Assembly: GCA_024400895.1 (NCBI GenBank)
Contig: JAKSMA010000152.1
Location: 1-6,088, forward strand
Reading direction: 5' to 3'
DNA: 6,088 nucleotides
Source of the DNA: Muribaculaceae bacterium
GTDB lineage: Bacteria > Bacteroidota > Bacteroidia > Bacteroidales > Muribaculaceae
Made by a program: the position numbers and the translations under genes. Shown here one piece after another: positions 1-5,932 of this stretch. Positions within the stretch are counted from its first letter, which is position 1; every line of letters begins with the position of its first letter. The notes under the pieces were generated by a model. It worked only from the letters and a program-made list of their open reading frames with translations, made no database searches and was not told the DNA's origin.

Positions 1-98
1 TAATTAAACAAACTATAATTATCCCCACAAAATTCCCACTGAGCTCTTTTTAGTTTGCCCCGTTTTAGTTCTCGGACGTCGTGGGGGAGGGGGGGATG
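1..98. other. Intergenic DNA, no gene seen
   Basis: This stretch is AT-rich at its left end and becomes G-rich at 83-95 (G5-A-G7). TTTTAGTT occurs twice, at 48-55 and 63-70. No ORF with coding character and no full TTTG/TAnnTTTG promoter was found on either strand. It lies beyond the terminator of the minus-strand gene row, so it is probably a spacer to the next, unseen, gene. Confidence 0.5.
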
Positions 99-129
99 AA
101 AAATGGTGACCGATTTGGCCACCATTTTT
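99..129 (-). terminator. Intrinsic terminator after porZ, possibly bidirectional
   Basis: A 10-bp perfect inverted repeat (AAAAATGGTG at 99-108, CACCATTTTT at 120-129) extends inward past one A/C mismatch by two more pairs (CC 110-111 with GG 117-118), leaving the 5-nt loop GATTT. Each arm carries an outer A or T run, so transcripts on either strand would end the stem in about five U. On the minus strand it begins 45 nt after the porZ stop, where an intrinsic terminator is expected. The symmetry means it could also stop plus-strand transcription entering from the left. Confidence 0.85.
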
Positions 130-174
130 GTGTGAGTATTATATACGTGCGACTTGCTGTCGCGCGGTTGAGGC

Positions 175-2466
175 TTATTTGATTACCAATACCTTGGTGT
201 AAGGCTCTGCTGGCATTTCTGCACCTTCTTGCGCAGCGTAAACACCGTAGCTGCCGGTTGGGAGGCGTTCGCCTTCTGCGTTGCAGCAGTCCCAAATCAC
301 ATAGCCACCCTTAGAGGTGATTTGCTTCACCACATTGCCCTTTGCGTCTTTGATAACAACATTGGAGTTGTCCATCAGTCCAGCGATAGTCACCATACCG
401 GTGAAGTCGGGGCGAACAGGGTTTGGATAAGCGTAGACGTTGCTGTAGTCTTCTGCAGAAGTAGAGTAGTCGCTGAAGAACTGTTGAACACCAAGTGGAG
501 TGACAACGAACACAGAGTTGTTGTCGGTGTTGCAGCACACTTGATAAATCACATTGGTGAGCAATGGGCTATTGTTTGATGTGTAGTGGCTGATAACGGT
601 TTTGCCGTCGGCGCTGAGGAGGTAGAGGCCATCACCGCCGGTACCTACCCACTTGCGGTTGAGGGTGTCGACTTCTACTGCATAAATTTTAGAGCCTTCC
701 ACTGCAGGAACTTTTTCTACAGCGAAACCTTCGTTGAAGGCATCGGTTGCCTTAAACATTACAAGACCCTTGTCGTAGCCGAAGAGGATGTTGTCGTCGA
801 GGTCGGCTTTCATTGCATAAGAGTAAATCCAGCTGCATGTAGAACCGTCGGTTGCAGTGAGTGAAGAGAAGCTCTTTGATTCAAATTCTGGCTTGCTCAA
901 ATCAGGATTGTTGCGCCAAATGATGAGCGGACAGGTATAGTCGCCACAGCAGAACGACTTGGTCATACTCTTGTTGCTGATGTCGAAAATATTGAATTTG
1001 AAGGAGTTGGTGTTTACGACGTCGGGCACAGGGTAAACTGTCCAGTCGGCTGTCACGAAGTTGCCGTCTTTAACTTTAGCTGCTGGCAAAACCTTAACAG
1101 GAACGGTGTTGCTCAAACTTGAGTGAACCATCCAGAGGTTGCCGTCTTTGTCGAAACGGATTGCAGCCTTGCGGGCAACGTATGGGGTGTTGGCGCTACC
1201 CAAAAGTTTTGCAACCTTGTTGTCGGTAACTTTGAATTGACCAGACAAACGGCTACTAATATAGTAGGTGTCGGTGTTGTCGTTAGGGTCGAAAATTGGC
1301 CAATACCAACCTTGGCTACCAGATGTGCCGGTAGGGTTGGCATTTACCCACGATGTGCCGTCGAACTTGTCGATTTCATAGAGCGCACCGTTGTTGGCAG
1401 AGGGGAGAATGCCGTTGTCGCTGGTGGCTGTGAGATAGAGTTTGTGGGTGTTTTTGTTATATCCCATCCAGAAAGGCACACCCTTGAGACTTACTGCCTC
1501 TGGCTTGTAGTAGGTGTTGGTGGCAGCGCTGCTGTGGAAACCTTTTTCGTTCACACCCCACACTGCGCCGTCGCCGTCAGGAGCACAACTTGCGAGTTCT
1601 TGTGCTGTGAAGGTCTGTTTGACTGGTGTTGCGCCGTCGTTGTCGAAGGTGTAGTAGTATTTTGCAGCGAAGAAGTTGGCGAGGTAGCCGGTTGCAGTCT
1701 TTTGTACATTGGTGGGAACTGCTTCTACGAGCGATGTGCTGGTGAAAGTCACTTCATCGCCGTTTTCTTCCATTGTCACTTTGGCAAGGCGCTTGTCTTG
1801 GAGCACGAGCATGGTGTTGGCGTTGATGGCATAAACCTTGCCGTTCTGCATGTCGGCGATGGTAGTGGTCTTATAGCCGTTGAGCCATTCAGGAACGGCA
1901 TTTATTGGGCAGTAGTAAACTTGGCCAGAAGGGAGGAAAACCACGCGCCAATTACCCACTTCACCAACAGAAGAAACGTTGTAACTGTAAACGCGTGTTT
2001 CAGTGATTTGCATGTTGGTGTCGTTGATGACAACAAAACCGAAACCGGTGGCCACGAAAATCTTGTCGCCGCTGAAAGTGATGTCGTTGATTACGCGCGA
2101 CTGTGTCATCACAGCATCCTTGATGTTAGGGATGTTGGTCACCTTTCCGTTGTCGGCCACGATATCGATGTTGGAGTCGTCGTATGCCACCACGAGATAT
2201 TTCTTGTCGTTGTTGTAATAAATGTTGCTAATCAGTGTGCCAGAGAGCGAGTTTTGATTGCTCAGCACAGTCAGTTCCTTTGTGTTCTTGTCAAGGCTGT
2301 AAAGACTGTTGTTCACGAGGTTGTAGACCTTGTCTTTAGTGTCAATCACATTTTTGGTTGATGTGATAGCGAAACGGGTGTGGGTAACCCATTTACCTTC
2401 CGATTGTTGTGCGCTCGCACCCATTGGAAGTGTCGCTAATAATGCAATAAGAAATTTCTTTATCAT
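175..2466 (-). CDS. porZ: PorZ-like T9SS component: beta-propeller protein with type IX C-terminal domain
   Basis: This 763-aa exported protein is the probable PorZ of the type IX secretion system. In Porphyromonas gingivalis, PorZ sits on the cell surface in the attachment complex with PorU, PorV and PorQ, which processes T9SS cargo and anchors it to anionic LPS. Seen here: a signal peptide MIKKFLIALLATLPMGASA (likely cut after A19); an N-terminal propeller-like region with the blade signatures DDSNIDIV (96-103) and FGFVVIND (142-149); a second propeller region with DGNLWM (441-446) and a two-component-regulator-type blade WVGTGGDGLYLL (606-617) followed by NNSPL; and a C-terminal domain from about 678 with PNP, LPTGSYGVY and the terminal KVLVIK, the usual T9SS sorting-domain motifs. 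Length is close to the P. gingivalis protein (about 776 aa). The start at 2466 was chosen because the signal peptide begins there; the frame stays open 14 codons further upstream, but that stretch would bury the signal. It has ten cysteines, six of them in three CC pairs. Its own promoter was not found; it lies 120 nt after the 150-aa gene. Confidence 0.85.
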   Translation of the reverse strand: MIKKFLIALLATLPMGASAQQSEGKWVTHTRFAITSTKNVIDTKDKVYNLVNNSLYSLDKNTKELTVLSNQNSLSGTLISNIYYNNDKKYLVVAYDDSNIDIVADNGKVTNIPNIKDAVMTQSRVINDITFSGDKIFVATGFGFVVINDTNMQITETRVYSYNVSSVGEVGNWRVVFLPSGQVYYCPINAVPEWLNGYKTTTIADMQNGKVYAINANTMLVLQDKRLAKVTMEENGDEVTFTSTSLVEAVPTNVQKTATGYLANFFAAKYYYTFDNDGATPVKQTFTAQELASCAPDGDGAVWGVNEKGFHSSAATNTYYKPEAVSLKGVPFWMGYNKNTHKLYLTATSDNGILPSANNGALYEIDKFDGTSWVNANPTGTSGSQGWYWPIFDPNDNTDTYYISSRLSGQFKVTDNKVAKLLGSANTPYVARKAAIRFDKDGNLWMVHSSLSNTVPVKVLPAAKVKDGNFVTADWTVYPVPDVVNTNSFKFNIFDISNKSMTKSFCCGDYTCPLIIWRNNPDLSKPEFESKSFSSLTATDGSTCSWIYSYAMKADLDDNILFGYDKGLVMFKATDAFNEGFAVEKVPAVEGSKIYAVEVDTLNRKWVGTGGDGLYLLSADGKTVISHYTSNNSPLLTNVIYQVCCNTDNNSVFVVTPLGVQQFFSDYSTSAEDYSNVYAYPNPVRPDFTGMVTIAGLMDNSNVVIKDAKGNVVKQITSKGGYVIWDCCNAEGERLPTGSYGVYAAQEGAEMPAEPYTKVLVIK

Positions 2467-2586
2467 GATGTTGTAAATATTTTTTCCTTTTACTGTATTC
2501 TTTTTCAAAAAGGTTTGGATATATGTAATAACGCATAAATGTGCGTAAAATTGTATATCTAAAAGAGTATTTAACCGCCGTTTAGG
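2467..2586 (-). other. AT-rich spacer upstream of porZ with a small dyad
   Basis: The 120-nt gap between the 150-aa gene and porZ contains a short inverted repeat, ACGCA (2531-2535) and TGCGT (2542-2546), around a 6-nt centre that can add one G-T wobble. No U-run follows, so it is not a convincing terminator. No TAnnTTTG box was found on the minus strand here, although near matches exist. porZ may therefore be read through from upstream or use a degenerate promoter. Directly upstream of the porZ start is an A-rich stretch containing AAAAGGAAAAA, as is common for Bacteroidetes translation starts. Confidence 0.4.
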
Positions 2587-3039
2587 CTAAAGTCGCATCT
2601 CCACTTCCTTTTTGTTTCCCACCACGTTGGTGAATTCAAATGTGCACCACATTCCGTTCACTTCACTTTCGTAGCGGTAACTATACCAGCGTTGGCCGAT
2701 GCAACTCATCAACGCCATGCCCAAATGGGCGCTTTCTTCGCCCGTGCCAATCACGCCCTTTTTCTCCACGATTTTCACGTGGTTGTCGAATTTCGTGATT
2801 ACCAGGTTCACTGTGTCGCCTTGCCGGATGTCCAGTTGGCGCTCTATGCAGATGTCGCCACCTTTTAGTGCCGTGATTTTAACTGTGTTGCTCACGGGTT
2901 CGTTGACTGGGGCAACATTCATCGGCACGATTTTTGTGCTGGCAGAACCTGCACTCTTTGGGCTGCAAATCATCCCTAAACTCATAAATGCCACTACCAT
3001 GATAATCAGGTAGAATATTGTTGAGTCGAAGAATGCCAT
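2587..3039 (-). CDS. Unrecognised 150-aa membrane-anchored protein
   Basis: I do not recognise this family. The protein opens with one hydrophobic segment (about residues 7-25, TIFYLIIMVVAFMSLGMIC), followed by a Ser/Ala/Pro/Val-rich linker (26-50) and a soluble region of about 100 residues with alternating hydrophobic residues suggesting beta structure (for example VKITAL 53-58, DTVNLVITKF 75-84, WCTFEF 131-136). The N-terminus lacks the basic residues of a normal signal peptide (it has D5), there is no lipobox before C25, and the first basic residue after the segment is K28. By the positive-inside rule this weakly suggests an N-out anchor with a cytoplasmic soluble domain; the topology is inference. 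The first ATG is favoured because a promoter -7 box ends 7 nt before it; M14, M19 and M23 would cut into the membrane segment. It lies between an OMP-like gene and porZ, so an envelope role is possible but unproven. Confidence 0.75.
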   Translation of the reverse strand: MAFFDSTIFYLIIMVVAFMSLGMICSPKSAGSASTKIVPMNVAPVNEPVSNTVKITALKGGDICIERQLDIRQGDTVNLVITKFDNHVKIVEKKGVIGTGEESAHLGMALMSCIGQRWYSYRYESEVNGMWCTFEFTNVVGNKKEVEMRL

Positions 3040-3046
3040 AATCTCA

Positions 3047-3078
3047 CAAAGTTATACATTTTTTTCTGAATAACGAAA
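3047..3078 (-). promoter_or_regulatory. Bacteroidetes-type promoter for the 150-aa gene
   Basis: Read on the minus strand, TTTC (3075-3078, one mismatch to TTTG) is followed after exactly 20 nt by TAACTTTG (3047-3054), a full match to the -7 consensus TAnnTTTG of the Bacteroidetes primary sigma factor. The box ends only 7 nt before the ATG at 3039, so the expected transcription start falls at or within a few nt of the start codon. Confidence 0.7.
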
Positions 3079-3096
3079 TTCCGGTTGGGGAGGGGG

Positions 3097-3127
3097 GCTA
3101 AATTGTCGTTTAGCTGATTTGAAATCA
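3097..3127 (-). terminator. Weak hairpin pair after the OMP-like gene
   Basis: GCTAAA (3097-3102) and TTTAGC (3109-3114) form a 6-bp stem with a 6-nt loop just after the stop of the OMP-like gene. A second palindrome, TGATTT-G-AAATCA (3115-3127), overlaps that stop codon. On the minus strand the stem is followed by a C-rich tract (complement of the G tract at 3087-3097), not by a U-run, so this is at best a weak or factor-assisted terminator. The position between two transcription units is suitable; function is inferred. Confidence 0.3.
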
Positions 3128-3916
3128 GAATTCCACGCCCACTTTAATGCACAAGTTGTGGAAAGCTTGGCTCTTGTTCAAGTAGGTCTTGCCGGTGTCG
3201 TCTTTGATGGCACCTGGAGCATCTCCCGAGCACCAAAGTTTGTATTTTGCAGTCTGCAATTCATACGACACACCCACGTTGAATGAGAAAAACTCGTTGG
3301 TGGCGAAGTGGTAACCAATTGATGGCGAAGCAAAGAAGCCCTTGTGGTTGATGAAAGTGCCGCCCACCTTCATGCTCACGAACGGAGTGTGAGTCGACTC
3401 GTTCTTGAAGCTGTAGCGTCCTTCGAGGTAGATGGGGATGAATGGGTAGCGCCAGGCTGGGTCGTTGTACTTGCCTGCGTTAGAGCCTGATTGGTCCCAG
3501 AAGAGAGGATAGCTCTTTTCCACAGCCTTGAAATTGTGCACAGCCAAACCCGCGCCGAGATATGCCTTAGGGGTGAAAGCGTAGCCGAAACTTGTTTCCA
3601 CCATCCAATAGTCGTTGCGAGGCTCACCGATGCCCATGCTGTAGCCAAGGTCGATAAAACCGCGGAACTTAGAAGTGTCGTAGTTCTTTTTCTTGGTCAA
3701 GTGGTCGATATAGTTGATTTCTTCCACGGTGTAGTGGTAGGTTTCGTTGTCGTTTTCGTTGATGATGGTCACCACGCGTTCGTCGCGTTCGGTAATCACA
3801 CCGCTCACGATTTGACCGTTGCGCAAATGAATCTGCGCTTTCGATGGTTTCTTCTCTGCGTTGACACTGAGGGCTGTTGCAGCCAAAAACAGTGCGAATA
3901 AAAGTTTCTTTAGCAT
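3125..3916 (-). CDS. Exported protein, probable small outer-membrane beta-barrel with N-terminal SH3-like domain
   Basis: This 263-aa protein has a clear signal peptide, MLKKLLFALFLAATALSVNA (cut after A20). Residues 26-75 (KAQIHLRNGQIVSGVITERDE onward) look like a small beta-barrel of SH3/Sm type, a pattern seen at the N-terminus of some Bacteroidetes envelope proteins. From about residue 84 the sequence alternates hydrophobic and polar or aromatic residues in strand-sized blocks: GFIDLGYSMGIG, YLGAGLAV, PIYLEGRYSF, PFVSMKVGGTFI, FFSFNVGVSYEL. It ends in CIKVGVEF, with the C-terminal Phe typical of outer-membrane barrels. About eight strands fit, which is OmpW/OmpA-barrel size. No specific function is recognised. 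The start at 3916 is chosen for the signal peptide; the frame is open 45 codons further upstream, but that part overlaps the ABC transporter gene and looks non-coding. It lies 19 nt after the transporter stop with no promoter in between, so the two are probably co-transcribed. Confidence 0.8.
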   Translation of the reverse strand: MLKKLLFALFLAATALSVNAEKKPSKAQIHLRNGQIVSGVITERDERVVTIINENDNETYHYTVEEINYIDHLTKKKNYDTSKFRGFIDLGYSMGIGEPRNDYWMVETSFGYAFTPKAYLGAGLAVHNFKAVEKSYPLFWDQSGSNAGKYNDPAWRYPFIPIYLEGRYSFKNESTHTPFVSMKVGGTFINHKGFFASPSIGYHFATNEFFSFNVGVSYELQTAKYKLWCSGDAPGAIKDDTGKTYLNKSQAFHNLCIKVGVEF

Positions 3917-3935
3917 AGCGTTATGATGTGTAGAG

Positions 3936-5765
3936 TTAGAATTTTTGCATATCCACAAGGTGCTTGTAGGCACCATTTTGGGCGATGAGTTGGTCGTGAG
4001 TGCCACGCTCAATGATTTTCCCGTCTTGGAGCACGCAGATGAGGTCGGCATTCTTGATGGTGCTCAGTCGGTGGGCAATCACCACGGTAGTGCGGCCGTG
4101 CATCAGGTTGTCGAGCGCTTGTTGCACCAAGTGTTCGCTTTCGGTGTCGAGTGCCGAAGTGGCCTCGTCGAGAATCAGAATCGGCGGATTCTTGAGGATG
4201 GCGCGAGCGATGCTCAAGCGCTGGCGCTGACCGCCGGAGAGGTTGCAGCCACGGTCGCCGATGTTGGTGTCGAAGCCATTTTCGGTGGCCATGATGAAGT
4301 CGTAGGCATTGGCGATTTTTGCTGCGGCAATCACCTCTTCATCGGTGGCGCTTTCCACACCGAAGGTGATGTTGTTGCGAATGGTGTCGTTGAAAAGGAT
4401 GGCTTCCTGGTTCACATTGCCCATTAGCGCACGCAAGTCTTGCTTTCGCACATGGCGAATGTCTACCCCATCAATGTAAATGCCACCTTCTTCCACATCG
4501 TAGAAGCGCGGGATGAGGTCGGCGAGAGTGGTTTTGCCGCTGCCGCTTTGTCCCACCAGTGCCACGGTCTTGCCGTTTTCAATTTCCAGATTCACACCGT
4601 CGATTACCCACTGCTCGCCATAGCGGAAGCGCACATTGTCGAGTTTTATGCTGTGTGCCATCTGCTTCAGTTCGGTAGCATTTTCTGGGTCCTTGATTGT
4701 GTTCTCTGCCTTGAGAATCTTGTCGATACGCTCCACCGAAGCCAAACCGCGCTGAATAGCGTAGCTGGCCTTTGAGAAGTCTTTGGCGGGGTTGATAATG
4801 CTGTAGAAAATCACCATGTAGTAGATAAACGATGGCGCAGTGATAGAGGCGTCGCCCGAGAGGATGAGTTTGCCGCCAAACCACAGTACGATGGCGATGG
4901 TAGCAGTGCCGAGGAATTCGCTCATAGGGTGGGCGAGTTCGTAGCGGCGGTTCATGCTTTGGGTGATGCGGCGATATTTGTCGTTCTCTTCGCCGAAGCG
5001 GCTTTTCACCTTTTCTTCGGCATTGAAAGCCTTCACGATGCGAAGTCCGCCCACGGTTTCCTCGATGTTGCTCAGGAGTGTGCCCCACTGGTTTTGGGCG
5101 TCAAGGCTCACGCGCTTCAGGCGTTTGCCCACTCGGCCCATGATGAAGCCGGCAATAGGGAGCAATGTGAACACAAACACCGTGAGTTGCCAGCTCACCA
5201 GCAGCATCATGGTGAGGCAAGCCACAATCATGATGGGGTTTTTGAACATCAAGTCGAGACTCGACATGATGCTGTTTTCCACCTCGGTCACGTCGCCGCT
5301 CATGCGCGCCATCACATCGCCTTTGCGCTCATTACTGAAAAATGAGATGGGGAGTGTGACGATTTTGTTGTAGATTTGGTTGCGAATGTCGCGGACCACG
5401 CTGGCGCGAATCGTAATCATATTGTAGGCGGCGAGGTAGGCCGTGCCCACTTTCAAGCCGGTGAAAAACACCAGCATGCCGGCAATGGCTGCCAAAGCAG
5501 TGGATGAACCGTAGCGATCAATCAGACATTGAACGGCATAGTAGAAGTCGTTCACCACCACCTCTTTCACCCCCGCGCTACCCCATTCCATGTAGGAATA
5601 GTGTGCCTGGTTGATGCCAAACAGCATTTCCAGAATAGGGATAATGAGTGCGAACGAAAACAGGGTGAGAAACGCAGTCATCACGTTGAATGTCACATTC
5701 AGCACGATGTTGCGCTTATAGGGAGGGATAAACCTGCGAAGTATGGTAAAAAAGCCTTTAAACAT
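3936..5765 (-). CDS. MsbA-like ABC half-transporter (fused permease and ATPase)
   Basis: This 609-aa protein is a type IV (B-family) ABC exporter half-transporter that should work as a homodimer in the inner membrane. The membrane domain (about 18-335) shows six hydrophobic segments, roughly at 20-46, 88-114, 175-191, 192-210, 284-303 and 312-330, with a long loop between the first two. The ATPase domain (about 373-609) is complete: A-loop Y382, Walker A GQSGSGKTT (405-413), Q-loop Q453, signature LSGGQ (509-513), Walker B ILILDE (529-534) with catalytic E534, D-loop SALD (537-540) and H-loop H565. All key residues are intact. Architecture and length fit MsbA, which flips lipid A-core across the inner membrane, but this family also includes drug and peptide exporters that cannot be told apart by eye, so no symbol is given. 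It is the first gene of a probable operon with the OMP-like gene and is preceded by a consensus promoter and a structured leader. Confidence 0.93.
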   Translation of the reverse strand: MFKGFFTILRRFIPPYKRNIVLNVTFNVMTAFLTLFSFALIIPILEMLFGINQAHYSYMEWGSAGVKEVVVNDFYYAVQCLIDRYGSSTALAAIAGMLVFFTGLKVGTAYLAAYNMITIRASVVRDIRNQIYNKIVTLPISFFSNERKGDVMARMSGDVTEVENSIMSSLDLMFKNPIMIVACLTMMLLVSWQLTVFVFTLLPIAGFIMGRVGKRLKRVSLDAQNQWGTLLSNIEETVGGLRIVKAFNAEEKVKSRFGEENDKYRRITQSMNRRYELAHPMSEFLGTATIAIVLWFGGKLILSGDASITAPSFIYYMVIFYSIINPAKDFSKASYAIQRGLASVERIDKILKAENTIKDPENATELKQMAHSIKLDNVRFRYGEQWVIDGVNLEIENGKTVALVGQSGSGKTTLADLIPRFYDVEEGGIYIDGVDIRHVRKQDLRALMGNVNQEAILFNDTIRNNITFGVESATDEEVIAAAKIANAYDFIMATENGFDTNIGDRGCNLSGGQRQRLSIARAILKNPPILILDEATSALDTESEHLVQQALDNLMHGRTTVVIAHRLSTIKNADLICVLQDGKIIERGTHDQLIAQNGAYKHLVDMQKF

Positions 5766-5782
5766 AAGTTTCTTTTTCTAAA

Positions 5783-5866
5783 TCATTGTTGCGAGCAAAG
5801 GCGGTTGCTGTAGGCCTGTGGCCAACTTTTCATGGCAACCCTCTGCTCAATAATTGGTGGTGGCAT
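5783..5866 (-). CDS. Possible leader peptide (uORF) before the ABC transporter
   Basis: A 27-codon ORF starts at ATG 5866-5864 and ends in TGA 5785-5783, 17 nt before the transporter start. A second in-frame ATG (5833-5831) would give the 16-aa peptide MKSWPQAYSNRLCSQQ. It lies entirely within the predicted leader transcript, and its second half is inside the long hairpin. No recognised family or amino-acid run typical of attenuator peptides is seen. It may equally be a chance ORF in a structured RNA; translation is not supported by anything beyond position. Confidence 0.2.
   Translation of the reverse strand: MPPPIIEQRVAMKSWPQAYSNRLCSQQ
5788..5850 (-). promoter_or_regulatory. Long imperfect hairpin in the ABC transporter leader
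   Basis: On the minus-strand RNA, GAGCAGAGG (5848-5840) pairs with CCUUUGCUC (5801-5793) through nine positions including one G-U wobble. It is continued inward by GUUGC/GCAAC (5839-5835 with 5808-5804) after a 2-nt bulge. Beyond an asymmetric internal loop, an inner hairpin has GGCC-ACA-GGCC (5824-5814) extended by GU/AC pairs. The wobble would be a C-A mismatch if the plus strand were transcribed, so the fold favours the strand that carries the transporter. A second GCAAC (5792-5788) could compete for the GUUGC arm, which allows two exclusive folds. No U-run follows, so it is not a simple terminator. Confidence 0.5.
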
Positions 5867-5894
5867 CCACAAAAAATCGCACACCACACCAATT
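5852..5894 (-). promoter_or_regulatory. 5'-terminal hairpin of the ABC transporter leader
   Basis: A perfect 8-bp inverted repeat, AATTGGTG (5852-5859) and CACCAATT (5887-5894), continues inward past small bulges with GUG/CAC and GCG/UGC on the minus-strand RNA. The outer end of the stem coincides with the transcription start expected from the promoter at 5901-5932, so the mRNA would begin in a hairpin. Such 5' stems often stabilise messages; that role here is inference. Confidence 0.5.
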
Positions 5895-5900
5895 TAATAG

Positions 5901-5932
5901 CAAAGATACACTATCTTCGCCTTTTTACCAAA
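5901..5932 (-). promoter_or_regulatory. Consensus Bacteroidetes promoter of the ABC transporter operon
   Basis: On the minus strand, TTTG (5929-5932) is followed after exactly 20 nt by TATCTTTG (5901-5908). This is a full match to both elements of the Bacteroidetes housekeeping promoter (TTTG, then TAnnTTTG). The expected start is near 5893-5896, giving a leader of about 130 nt. The -7 box overlaps the dyad AAGATA-CAC-TATCTT (5903-5917), a possible operator. Confidence 0.85.

Noticed and set aside
1..60. Possible minus-strand promoter at the left edge (TATAGTTTG near 12-20)
   Set aside because: The spacing inside the box is one base off the TAnnTTTG consensus, and no TTTG lies about 20 nt upstream.
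83..95. G-quadruplex in the G5-A-G7 tract
   Set aside because: Only two G runs separated by one base are present, not the four separated runs of a usual intramolecular quadruplex.
1123..2361. A 412-codon open frame on the plus strand inside porZ
   Set aside because: It is fully antisense to a gene with clear signal peptide, propeller and T9SS motifs. Its translation is a Val/His/Cys-rich mixture without domains, typical of a mirrored frame in a gene with biased codon use.
2467..2508. A 14-codon upstream extension of porZ
   Set aside because: The residues are Lys/Asn-rich translation of AT-rich spacer, and the signal peptide starts cleanly at the ATG at 2466.
3917..4051. N-terminal extension of the OMP-like protein by 45 codons
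   Set aside because: It overlaps the ABC transporter gene in another frame, would put 45 residues ahead of a well-formed signal peptide, and has no family likeness.
4929..5373. Two overlapping plus-strand ORFs of about 138 codons inside the ABC transporter
   Set aside because: Both are antisense to the conserved membrane domain of the transporter, and their translations have no recognisable features.
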